Positions 1-37,500 of a stretch of 64,000 nucleotides of DNA are shown piece after piece. The stretch lies in contig OZ004587.1 of the NCBI GenBank assembly GCA_963924555.1, positions 8,324,075-8,388,074 of the forward strand, written 5' to 3'. This stretch comes from Crambe crambe. Lineage: Eukaryota > Porifera > Demospongiae > Poecilosclerida > Crambeidae. The notes under the pieces were generated by a model. It was not told the origin of the DNA. It saw only the letters and a list, made by a program, of their open reading frames with translations, and made no database searches. A program made the translations under genes and the position numbers. The stretch's first letter is position 1; each line of letters starts with the position of its first letter.

Positions 1-46
1 CAATCCATAATGAGAGGTTCAATAATAGGAATGTGTATCCACTTAC

Positions 47-15049
<15,003 letters not shown>

Positions 15050-15817
15050 GTCGATATCAAAAACCTCAGCCTAGCTCTATAACTATCTTTTCAGCGGTAA
15101 AATAAGCTCACTTACAAAGTGAATAAAATAGTGCTGATTTTATCCCACTTGAATATCTTCTTTGCTACTTATACTCGTTCTTTGTGGGTTTTTATACAGG
15201 CGTCCTCGAATTTTAATGACCCCAAGGTTGCGTGGGCGTTGAATAAAAATTTTCCAATTTTCTTCTCCGTTTAATATGTCATAGCGCAAGTGAAACAAAC
15301 AGATATTTATAGAATTTTTGCTTGCAGAAACACGTCAGTGAATTATACTTATCTGTCCATTTGTGCATTAACAAGTCTTGGGTATGAATACTGGCAGTAC
15401 TTTACAATAACTGATCCAATGATGCAATGGATTTTTGGTTAAGATGATCATTGATTTGTGGCAACTGCAATTTGCTGAATAAACTCTTCAAAATTACATA
15501 CTTCAATTTAGAAATTAATTATCAGTCGAGAAAATCACGTCTCTTCCAGTAAACAGTTACATATCTCATAAAAAAATATTTCTGGGTATTCCATTAAGCT
15601 TCTTAATTATAGAGGTTTACCACCTCATCACAATCAATAGCAGCCATGAACTTCAAAAATGATATTAGAGTGGAGATGTCGCAAGGTAGTAGCCAGGAAA
15701 TGCATCACATACCTCTGTTGTTGTCCAGGCAAGGCCTATAATGCAATTGCTAGCTAGAGTTTAATACAGATTGAGAGAGAGAGAGAAAGATCAATTTGTA
15801 CGAGATTTGAAAGGAAG
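15050..15817. promoter_or_regulatory. Divergent intergenic region between SRCR gene and Calx-beta gene 1
   Basis: 768 bp separate two start codons pointing away from each other, so it must hold both 5' UTRs and promoters. I see no clear TATA box or known site; a short (GA)n lies just before the plus-strand start. The arrangement allows co-regulation of the two secreted proteins. Confidence 0.5.
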
Positions 15818-16757
15818 ATGTTGCCCTCAATGTTGGTAACCATTCTACTGCTGGCATCTCCTATGATAGCCAGTGCTCAGGTAAGTGCATTGTTACGTTA
15901 TGCCTTCAATAGAGTGGACCTCCAAGTAAAGGACACTTTGGGATCAGCCACTTTGTCCTTTGCAGAGAGGTTGTCCTTTTCTCAGAGGTTAAAAATGTAT
16001 ATGTCCTTCGTTGGGAGGTTGTCCTTTTCTTGGAGGGTCCTTTATCGAAGGTTCCACTGTATTCTATCCTAGCTAACTCATTACTGTGTGTAAGTAGTAT
16101 GTATGGCAACTGCTGGTTTTAAGTATGTATGCTAATATTACCACTGCAGATAGCAACTGCTGGTTTTGAGGAGATGACCTACACCTTTACGGAGGGGACC
16201 ACTGGATTAGCATGCGTTGCGGTGATGTCTGGTTCTATCCCTGCATCGGACAGCTTTCAAATTGGTTTCGGCACAATTCAAAACACAGCACGTAAATAAT
16301 AGAGAATGAAACAAAATAGATACATATAAATAAACCACCTTTATAACCTTGCAAATTCACAGTGATAGGTTCTGACTACCCTGTTGTTCAAGGAACACTC
16401 ACTCTTACCTCAACAAGCCCAAGACAATGTATCTCTGTCCCCATCATTGCTGATGGAGTAACAGAACCTACTGAATCATTCACTCTTTTCATCTTTGACT
16501 TGAGCAACGACCCTGATTTTGAAGTGGTTGCTTCTGCAATAAATGCTCAAATCTTTATCACTGATAGTGCAGGTTAGTAATTGAATGTATACAGTAAACC
16601 ACTGAATGAAGGACACTACACTGGGACCAACCTGTTTTGCATACACATACACTCAGAGAGATGCTTGGAGGAAAATAGTATGCTAAAGAAAGTGTTTAAT
16701 GGTTTGTCCTCTTTCGTAATGTCCTTTATCAGAGATTCCACAATGATAGTGTAGAGA

Positions 16758-16822
<65 letters not shown>

Positions 16823-18486
16823 TCTGATCTCCCCCATAGCCAAGTCATGGCTAGAGGAATAAAAGGTTTCTCACCCCTTGACTATAACAACCATATTGAT
16901 GAAAGGAATCCAGATTATGTGCCAGGGAGGTTTCCAGAAGACTTTGTCCTTTGGTCCGTGCCTGCCCGAGACAAACCTCCATGCCTGGTTACTGCTCTAA
17001 TGCACATAGCAATGTATAATTACCTCTCAACCACATTTTGTTTGTCAACAGCTTGCAAGAAAAAATTGATTATAGAATAACTTTGCTACATGCTTGTGGC
17101 CATGCATATAATACTGGTTTCCTTATTTGATTACAGAGGTTTATGGCTTTGTATATCTTAGCCGTGAGAGTTAGTGTTAGTCACCGAATACTAGCCACAT
17201 AACGAAATATATTATATTATTCTTAAAATTAATGATACTTATTATCTTGATATGAAGCACCCCCTCCATCCACTACCACTCCGACCACTGATCCTATCAC
17301 CACTAGCACTACCATCACTCCTATGCCTGTGACAACCACCCCTTCACCAACTACACCACCTCCCGCCACAAGTTAGTCACCATCTTAATTTCCTCTAATT
17401 AAAGGCTGGTCAATGGTTAAATGTATTCTGAATAATGGACACACTTGGGACCCAGCCTTTTGTCCTTTGTAGAGAGGTTGTCCTCTATTGGAAGTTATTT
17501 TGTATAGAGTGTATATACAAAGATCGTCCCTTGTCGACTTCTTTGAGAGGTTCCACTGTACAATACAATATTCCTTAGTAAAAACAAACAAACAAATAAA
17601 CAAACAAACAAACAAACAAACAAACAAACAAACAGTATAGTCCCTCATGCACCAAATTCTTTTACTTATTTAGTGCCCAGTGGAGGTGGCGACGACCCCC
17701 ACTTCAGCGTGATCCTTCCCTCGGGCAAAATGCTGTGCTTCACCGTGCAAGGGGAACATGGTTTCTCCTTCAACCTCATCTCCAACAAGTTCCTCCACAT
17801 GAATGCTCTCTTCGTCCCGGACTCCCATCGAAGTGAGGTCACCTGGATGGGACAACTGGGAATCGTGGTGCGAGGTCACACTGATAGCTACAACCACGAA
17901 AACAAGACTAGGCTGAAGTTTGATGCTAAAAAGAGCCAAGTTAGCATTGGAGAGAGAATAACGCTGGACGCCAAACACGTGAAGAACTTGGTATTTGTAA
18001 ATGGAAAACTTATAATTTCTGAGAGGGAAGCAACAGATGGGAAATACATTATTCCATCTGTGGATGTGCAGCTATTGGAGTTGGGACTGCACTTCACCGT
18101 CAAGTTTCATTCGGAGCACTTGGATATCTACTGGAACAGAGTTGGAGTCCAAGTAGAGCAATCCCATGGACTCATTGGTAAGATCTATTTCTCCACAAGG
18201 TATTATTATACTTAACACTATTTATTTTACAGGTCAGTTCTTCCGTAAGGGAGTGAAGATTGATCCAATTCGCAAGTTCCTTGTTTTGCCCAATAAAGAC
18301 CCTGTCCCCGTAATGCGTCGACCCGTTTGGAGTTTCATGGAACGTCACGTGAGGGACGACCAGCTCTGCTGGACTGCCATGAATCCTGGTTACCAAGGAG
18401 ATGGTCTCATAGATGGGCATTATTTGGATTACATGGTGGACAGCATTCTCTCAGACAACTTTGTCTTCAAGAACAGGCACCATTGA
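15818..18486 (+). CDS. Calx-beta gene 1: secreted Calx-beta / Pro-Thr linker / ITIH_C-like protein
   Basis: Exons 15818-15880, 16150-16291, 16363-16572, 17258-17371, 17674-18177, 18233-18486 give 428 residues. The start has a clear signal peptide (residues 1-20, ending MIASAQ) followed by a donor. One Calx-beta domain spans about 22-138, coded by two exons. A Pro/Thr-rich linker (139-176) follows. The C-terminal module begins at DDPHF (D184; codons 17694-17705) and contains LCFTVQGEHGFSFNL, SEVTWMG, HGLIGQFF, LCWTAMNPGYQGDGLIDG and a final short tail. This order matches the C-terminal domain of inter-alpha-trypsin-inhibitor heavy chains, itself VWD-like; no VIT or VWA part is present. Calx-beta domains are Ca2+-binding adhesion modules. 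By architecture a candidate member of the sponge aggregation-factor family. The last two exons and their intron are nearly identical to gene 2. A polyadenylation signal AATAAA lies at 18589-18594. Confidence 0.85.
15911..16062. repeat. Dispersed short repeat copy in intron 1 of Calx-beta gene 1
   Basis: Begins GTGGACCTCCAAGTAAAGG and ends GAAGGTTCCACTGTA, with GGACACTTTGGGAtcAGCC and GTCCTTTGCAGAGAGGTTGTCC inside. Member of the CAGTGGAACC family. Confidence 0.75.
16757..16820. repeat. (AAT)n microsatellite
   Basis: About 20 tandem AAT units inside the intron before the Pro/Thr linker exon. Confidence 0.95.
17420..17562. repeat. Dispersed short repeat copy before the ITIH_C exon of gene 1
   Basis: ATTCTGAATAATGGACACACTT through GAGAGGTTCCACTGTA. 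The same repeat lies in the equivalent region of other genes here (for example 37690-37812). Followed by a (CAAA)n run at about 17586-17632. Confidence 0.7.
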
Positions 18487-18950
18487 AAGACAGAATTTAT
18501 CTTCTACTAGTTTTTTAGTGTTTACAGAAGCTACGCCTTGGCCTTTCAACTTTACCAGTGATGTAACATTTGCATCATAATTCTTGATAATAAATAAATG
18601 AAGGGGAAGGGACGTATCAAACCTTGAGTATGTATACGCATTTCCGCAAGGAGGCATGGCCCTAAGCTACTATTAAGCAGAATCAACTTTATCAGTGATA
18701 CATCATCTCACCAATCATTGATAATTAATACATGAAGGGGAAGGGATTCATTCTTTTAAAAAGAAAACTTGAGTATAATTTATGCAGGGAGGAAAATTTA
18801 TGGCCATGTTGTATAGTTAGCTAGAGCTACAGTTTCATGAGGATCGCTAACTGCTAAGTTTATGTCAATTTGGAGTCTAGCTATATAAGGGTATGAGCGA
18901 GTGGAAACAATACAAGGAAAGATACATTACATCAGTCATGTTCAAAACTA
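18487..18950. other. Convergent 3' intergenic region with a diverged ~105-bp tandem duplication
   Basis: Lies between the stop of Calx-beta gene 1 (plus) and the stop of SIN3 (minus). Segments at about 18547-18653 and 18687-18791 share CAACTTTA(C/T)CAGTGAT, ATGAAGGGGAAGGGA, CTTGAGTAT and a GCAnGGAGG end. The gene 1 AATAAA signal lies in the first copy. Confidence 0.6.
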
Positions 18951-28370
<9,420 letters not shown>

Positions 28371-28496
28371 TGTGGACGCACAGAAAGTAACCGCCTTCTT
28401 CCTGTAAATTTCAAAATCGAAACGTGCAAAAAAAATAATAAAAAAAAAAAATGAAGGAAACCACACCCACAAATGATTATTAATAATAATGCACTA
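28371..28496. promoter_or_regulatory. Very short SIN3 upstream spacer
   Basis: Only 126 bp separate the SIN3 start from the GPATCH4 stop codon on the same strand. It must contain the SIN3 5' UTR and GPATCH4 3' UTR, so SIN3 transcription probably starts in this gap or inside the last GPATCH4 exon. Confidence 0.5.
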
Positions 28497-29660
28497 TTAA
28501 TTGCTAGAATTCAAGTAGTGTTTTCTTTTCTTGGATTTCCTGTTTTTGGTTACTGTCTCTTGGGGTTGCATGAGAGCTGATTTCTGACTACCTTGTCCTT
28601 CTGAAGCACTAGTTGGAGATCTTGAATTAGTCACCTCTTCTTGATGCTGTATCCTGCTCAGCTTTCCACTGAGTGTCAATCCATGCCTAGCCCCCCTAAA
28701 TATACAAATGTCTAAGTCGTCTCAGTTTGTACAGCTGGAACCTCTGAATAATGGACACTCTGAATAAAGAACACCTCTCTATAAAGGACACTTGTTGCTG
28801 TCCCACCATAGTACCTCTGAATAAAGGACATCTCTCAGTCTCTAAAAGGATAGATCTAGTGGCCCCTGTTATTCAGAGGTTCCACTATATAGGCCTATAA
28901 TTGAGAGGATGACTTACTTATGAGCTGTCCGACCTCCACAAGCCTTGAACAACATCTCATCTGTCATGGCTATATTTTTAGCTTTACTTTCTTCCTTCTT
29001 TCTATCACTTTCATCCATCACTTTGGCCCGCTTTGACTTCACCTCCATCATCCCTTCTTCATCCCGAGGGTATTGAGTGCTAGAAGAGGCAAGGAAGCGA
29101 CCATAAGTGAGCTTTCTTCTGTGGCTATCATAATGCTTCTTCTTCAAGTGTGAGGTGGAGTCAGCTTGTGTTTCTATGGTAACTTCACCCTATAAGTTGA
29201 CACACCTAGAGTCGTAAGAGAGACTGGGTTTTGTGGAAACCAACTGCATGGCTCATATAGGTGTCGATAGCTGTTGAAAAAACTCACTTTTTCACTGCCC
29301 TCTGCCACATTAATGCTATTGGCTGCTGAGTTGAAGACTTTACTCCACCAATCACAAGTCAAATCTGCTCCAGGTGGCAAACCAACCTAATACAGCAAAT
29401 CGGTAAAGGGTCGTCATTGCACTGACATAAAAAAGTATACTTAGGCATTTATGGATCGATAGAGGTAAATCTAACTTACTCCACCATTATCTCTCTTCAT
29501 CTTGACCCTAATGGGTTCAGTGAGGCCATTGCTTTCCTTTCCCAGCCCCTGACCTGCACATTTAACATGCCTAATCATCTACCCAATCATTCGAGCTGTC
29601 CAGTCAATACTCGCCTTTAATCCACCCATACTTAGACAGTTGTTTCTCTGCAAAACTCAT
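28497..29660 (-). CDS. GPATCH4: G-patch domain protein GPATCH4
   Basis: Exons 29615-29660, 29480-29553, 29288-29386, 28918-29189, 28497-28695 give 229 residues. The N-terminus MSFAEKQLSKYGWIKGQGLGKESNGL is a G-patch with its Gly/Lys pattern, continuing to CDWWSKVFNSAANSI, which matches the conserved WWxxxFNxxAAN that follows the G-patch in GPATCH4. The MTDEMLFKACGGRTAHKGARHG motif in the middle is diagnostic of GPATCH4. The C-terminus is Lys/Arg-rich (KNRKSKKRKH), fitting a nucleolar location. G-patch proteins activate DEAH helicases; GPATCH4 is linked to ribosome biogenesis and Cajal bodies. Intron 1 uses a GC donor: exon 1 ends AAAG followed by GCGAGT, and no GT donor keeps the motif in frame. 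Shorter than the human protein because the repetitive lysine-rich tail is reduced. Confidence 0.93.
28734..28893. repeat. Dispersed short repeat copy in GPATCH4 intron 4
   Basis: GGAACCTCTGAATAATGGACAC at the left and ATTCAGAGGTTCCACTATA at the right, with AATAAAGGACA repeats inside. Same family as 39207-39372. Confidence 0.75.
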
Positions 29661-30038
29661 CACTCTAAAATTTAAAGATGGCCATATGCCATGTGACTTA
29701 TAGCGCTCAATCAGCAGTATTCTGGTATCCGCCCATATGCCACCACTATAATATTGACGTCATTTTTAAACACGTGACTACCCCAAAATATGACCAGTCG
29801 GTAAAAAAAATAATAAAGAAGGCTATCAATCTGCAATAATACGGAGCAAAAGGTGGCTACAAGATAACTTCACAGAATTACTTGATAGCTACAATTCACC
29901 GACATCTCGTCTACCAAAGATCAGCTGTAGAAGGAGAAAACGCGCGAGGGGAGCAGTTCAAGTCAGTGTTTTGACCCAACATTGAACAGTCTAAACTTTC
30001 CCAAAAGGGTGTGACTTACTTTTCGCTTAGCTCTCGCC
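29661..30038. promoter_or_regulatory. Divergent promoter region between GPATCH4 and RAB8
   Basis: 378 bp between two outward-facing start codons. It contains CACGTGAC (29771-29778), a perfect E-box of the USF/MITF type, and an AAGATGGCC (about 29680) close to the GPATCH4 start side. Functional roles are inferred from motif resemblance only. Confidence 0.5.
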
Positions 30039-33391
<3,353 letters not shown>

Positions 33392-33695
33392 GGGCCACAC
33401 TCAAGAAGCTGCCACACCTCTTTCTGTGAAAACCATTTTTCTCTTTTCCTTCTTCAGAGTCAGTTTAATAATTATTTTTTTAACTTAAATAAAACTTATG
33501 AGATCTGTTTGTCATGTTTTGTCGTTTATTTTTTTTTCATAGTATTGTCTCCATAATTATTAATTATTCTAAATGTCTTCATATTAGTTTGATTTTCCTT
33601 GTGCACCTGCAGACCTGATCTGATAGTATTCTTCAATCCAGTGTTATGCGCGTGCGTGGAAACAAGCTAGCTAGGTGCGCGCTTATTAGAAATAA

Positions 33696-34509
33696 TTAAT
33701 TGAGGTCTGCCCCGCCCTCTTCGTTGAAATATCTTCTTCACAAGTTGTTCAAGAGTACCGGTACTTCGATCCTCAGAATTATGTAAAATTCTGTTACAGG
33801 GGTCCTGGAAACGCAAAGAATGGCTTTCTTCAGGAATCGCTGTGCAAGTTCTACCAAAAATAAAGACGTCCAATCTCAAGATTCTTGATTATGGATGCGG
33901 TGCAACCATGATATATGATATTAATGCTACAACTAAAGCTTCGGAGATAGTGCTTGCTGAGTATACTGAACCAAATAGAGTATTCATCCAGAAATGGCTA
34001 GATAAGGATCCTTCAGCACACGACTGGTCCTCATATTTCAAACAGGTGGTGCAAACTCTGGAAGGAGGATCACTTGACGATATTGTGTTATGTGAAGAAG
34101 AGCTTTGTTGCAAGGTGAAAGCAGCAGTGGCTTGTGATTTGTCCAAGGAGCAGTTTTTATGAAGCTCCATATGATGTGGTTATGAGTATTTTATGCCTTG
34201 AGAATGTTGGTAGTGATCTAAATGACTACAGAAGAAGTGTAAGGCAGATATCCACTCTACTCTCTCCTGGTGGGAGTTTAATACTCTATTCTACTCGGAG
34301 AGAGAAAACAAAGTATGACAAAGGATTTTTCATTGTCAACGGAGAGCGAATCTTTAATATATCATTGAAGAAAGACTTTATCATTGACACACTCGAAGAT
34401 GCTGGTTTTTTATGATATTGAAGTGGAGAGTATACCGACTGATACATCTCCAGGATATTGTGAAGGCTTCATATTTTTAACTGCTACGAAAAAAATAACT
34501 AGTTACTAA
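33696..34509 (+). pseudogene. NNMT/PNMT/INMT-like SAM methyltransferase, frame broken three times
   Basis: Reading across three frames gives a continuous match to the nicotinamide/indolethylamine N-methyltransferase family: YRYFDPQNYVKFCY, then KILDYGCG (SAM motif I, about 33880-33903), LDKDPSAHDWSSYFK, KAAVACDLSKEQF, VVMSILCLENVGSDLNDYR, LLSPGGSLIL and a C-terminal EGFIFLTATKK ending at a TAA at 34507-34509. One-base shifts fall at homopolymers: A5 at 33856-33860, T5 at 34154-34158 and T6 at 34406-34411. No ATG opens the first segment after the in-frame TAA at 33693-33695; an upstream exon with an acceptor near 33744 is possible. No introns interrupt the core. Either a recent pseudogene or a real gene with homopolymer errors in the assembly. 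Confidence 0.75.
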
Positions 34510-34572
34510 TCCTGTATTGTTAAAAAGGTTAAACTTAAAAGTTTAATAATCAGTTGACTACAAAACGAGTTT

Positions 34573-37500
34573 TCAGTGGTGCCTGTTCTTGAAGACAAAG
34601 TTGTCTGAGAGAATGCTGTCCACCATGTAATCCAAATAATGCCCATCTATGAGACCGTCTCCTTGGTAACCAGGATTCATGGCAGTCCAGCAGAGTTGGT
34701 CGTCCCTCACGTGACGTTCCATGAAACTCCAGACGGGTCGACGCATTACGGGGACAGGGTCCTTATTGGGCAAAACAAGGAACTTGCGAACTGGATCAAT
34801 CTTAACTCCCTTACGGAAGAACTGACCTGTGAAATAAATAGTGTTAAGTATAATAGTACCTTGTGGAGAAATAGATCTTACCAATGAGTCCATGGGATTG
34901 CTCTACTTGGACTCCAACTCTGTTCCAGTAGATGTCCAAGTGCTCCGAATGAAACTTGACGGTGAAATGCAGTCCCAACTCCAATAGACGCACATCCACA
35001 GATGGAGTAATGTATTTTCCATTTATCACTTCCCTCTCAGAAATTATAAGTTTTCCATTTACAAATACCAAATTCTTCACATGTTTGGCATCCAGTATTA
35101 CTCTCTCTCCAATGCTAACTTGACTCTTTTTAGCATCAAACTTCAGCCTAGTCTTGTTTTCGTGGTTGTAGCTATCAGTGTGACCGCGCACCACGATTCC
35201 CAGTTGTCCCATCCAGGTGACCTCACTTCGATGGGAGTCCGGGACGAAGAGAGCATTCATGTGGAGGTACTTGTTGGAGATGAGGTTGAAGGAGAAACCA
35301 TGTTCCCCTTGCACGGTGAAACACAGCATTTTGCCCGAGGGAAGGATCACGCTGAAATGGGGGTCATCACCACCTCCACTGGGAGGAGGAGAAGCTGTGG
35401 AATATTTCTATTAGAATTTTTTACAAGGTCTATGACTTCCAAAAAAAGTGATGCCTAGCTAGATTCACTTTGACTATTAAACTAGCTAGCTACAGTGGAA
35501 CCTCCGATAAAGGACCCTCCAAGAAAAGGACAACCTCCCAACAAATAATGCTCTTTAGGCCATAGCATCAGTACGTTTTTAACCTCCAAGAAAAGGACAG
35601 CCTAGCTCTGCAAAGGACAAAGTGGCTGATCCCTTTATTCAGAGGTTCGTAAATGAGTCATGTAAAGAGCTTAGCTACATTTTAGCTATTTACCAACGTG
35701 GAGAGTGGATCTATAGCTAGTTAGCTATAGTGACTATACGTAGCTAGTGACTAGACATACCATCATCATCCATGATGTTGACTGTAGCAGTAGCAATCGT
35801 ACCACCACTCACAAATGTGCCCCCTGACACAATCGAGGCCTGGACATCAATGGTCTCTGTATTCTCAGGAACGTCGTCATTGGTGATTACGATTGGAAGT
35901 GTCCGGGTGAGGCCAGGACCCGAATTTACTGGAAAAACCAAAGCGCCGGAGTTTGGTGTGAAGTCAACATTTGCTGCAAACAAGAGACAAAATATATTCT
36001 TATTGCCAGCCGGTTCAAAGAAGATTAATGAGCTATTAACGAGCAAAACTGTATGTGATGGCTGCTGGGTAGGTAGCTAGCTAGATACTGACCAGTTGCT
36101 GTTCCGGTGAATTGAGTTGCAACATTGATGGTGACTGGAGAGGTCAGTGTGCCACTGGCAGCTGCAATTTGAATCACTACAGATGCCGGGCCATTATTGT
36201 TTTCATTCACATTGATCACCCCTCCTAGCTGAAAGAGAGCACCTGAAAAACAACAACAACAACAAAAAATGAAGAGCAGCAGTAATAATGACAAACAAAC
36301 AATCAAACTATAAACAAACAAACAAATAAACAAACAAACAAACAAGAAGCAGCCTGGCTCCAGTGGGGGAGGGAATGTGAGATGCAAGGTTGGAGATAGT
36401 ATGAGTGTGTTAATATGTTATGCAGAACTAAGTTGAATTCCATACCATCATTATCAACGATAGTGATGGTAGCAGTATTGCCCTGGGGGAAATTGGCGGC
36501 AGGAGTTGCGACTACACTGAATTGTTCTGTGCCCTCCACTATTCCGTCATTAATGATAGTGTAGAAGATGCATTGACGAGCAGTAGCACCGCCTACTTGA
36601 GCTCCTGCTGGAAACGTGATTACTTGATTGGCTGGATCAGTGAAGTCATTTCCCTCTGGATAAAAATAGTGAAAGTCAAAGTGGGGGGGGGGGGGGGGGG
36701 GGGAAGGTGGAGGGTTATTCTTATGTCAGGGTAGATAGGGATATGGGTCAGTACCATAAAATTAGCTATGTGCTGAAACTAATATAATACTAATAACCCT
36801 TTAGGGGGAGATGGAGGATCGATAAATATATATGGAACACTTAAAAATGGGAAATGAATTCCAAGAGAGTCTTCCATAATACCCCCCTGTTTGTAGGATT
36901 CTACGGTAGCTACTTATTAGTAGCCATTTAAAGTGGCTAGCTATTTGACAGGATTCCATTGCTAATGCTTCTGTCTAGCTAGCTACCCTAGCTACCTAGC
37001 TACCTGTGGCAGTGGAAGATTGTCCATCCAGGGTGATGCTGAAGGACGTGGTCAGTGTGCCACTGGTAAAGAGCACGCAAAACTCCAGCAACCCGACATT
37101 TTCATTCGTGGTGACTGCAGCATTCTCAAAGGCAAACTGAGGTGGTGTCACTACGGCTACACAGTAGGATAATAACAATTTTAATTCACATACCAGCATG
37201 CTGTAATAGCCTATTAGGTACTTATTGAATCTCTCTTCTCATGGAATGTACACTTTAACGATTAAAGTTAATCTCATTTCTCATTTCTTGTACACAATGA
37301 AGTTCTTGATCCAGCACTTGTATAGTTATTTTCATCATGTTTTTTCCAGTAGCTAATTCCTCAGTCAGTCAACATGCAGCCCCCCAACAGGTCTAGAGTC
37401 ACACACCCTGCATGGTTAGTTACTGGCACACACTGACACAGTGTCAATATGGTGTGGTATCAAGTATCACTTTAGCATTTTAGGGCTAGGGCCAGTGGCA

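Noticed and set aside
33842..34162. Methyltransferase frame starting at GTG 33842 as a complete gene
   Set aside because: Homology continues upstream in another frame and downstream in two others, so this is only a fragment of a broken gene.
34639..34887. Plus-strand frame opposite the last exon of gene 2 (also 40551-40922, 53933-54262)
   Set aside because: Antisense shadow of the last coding exon; conserved only because the exon is.
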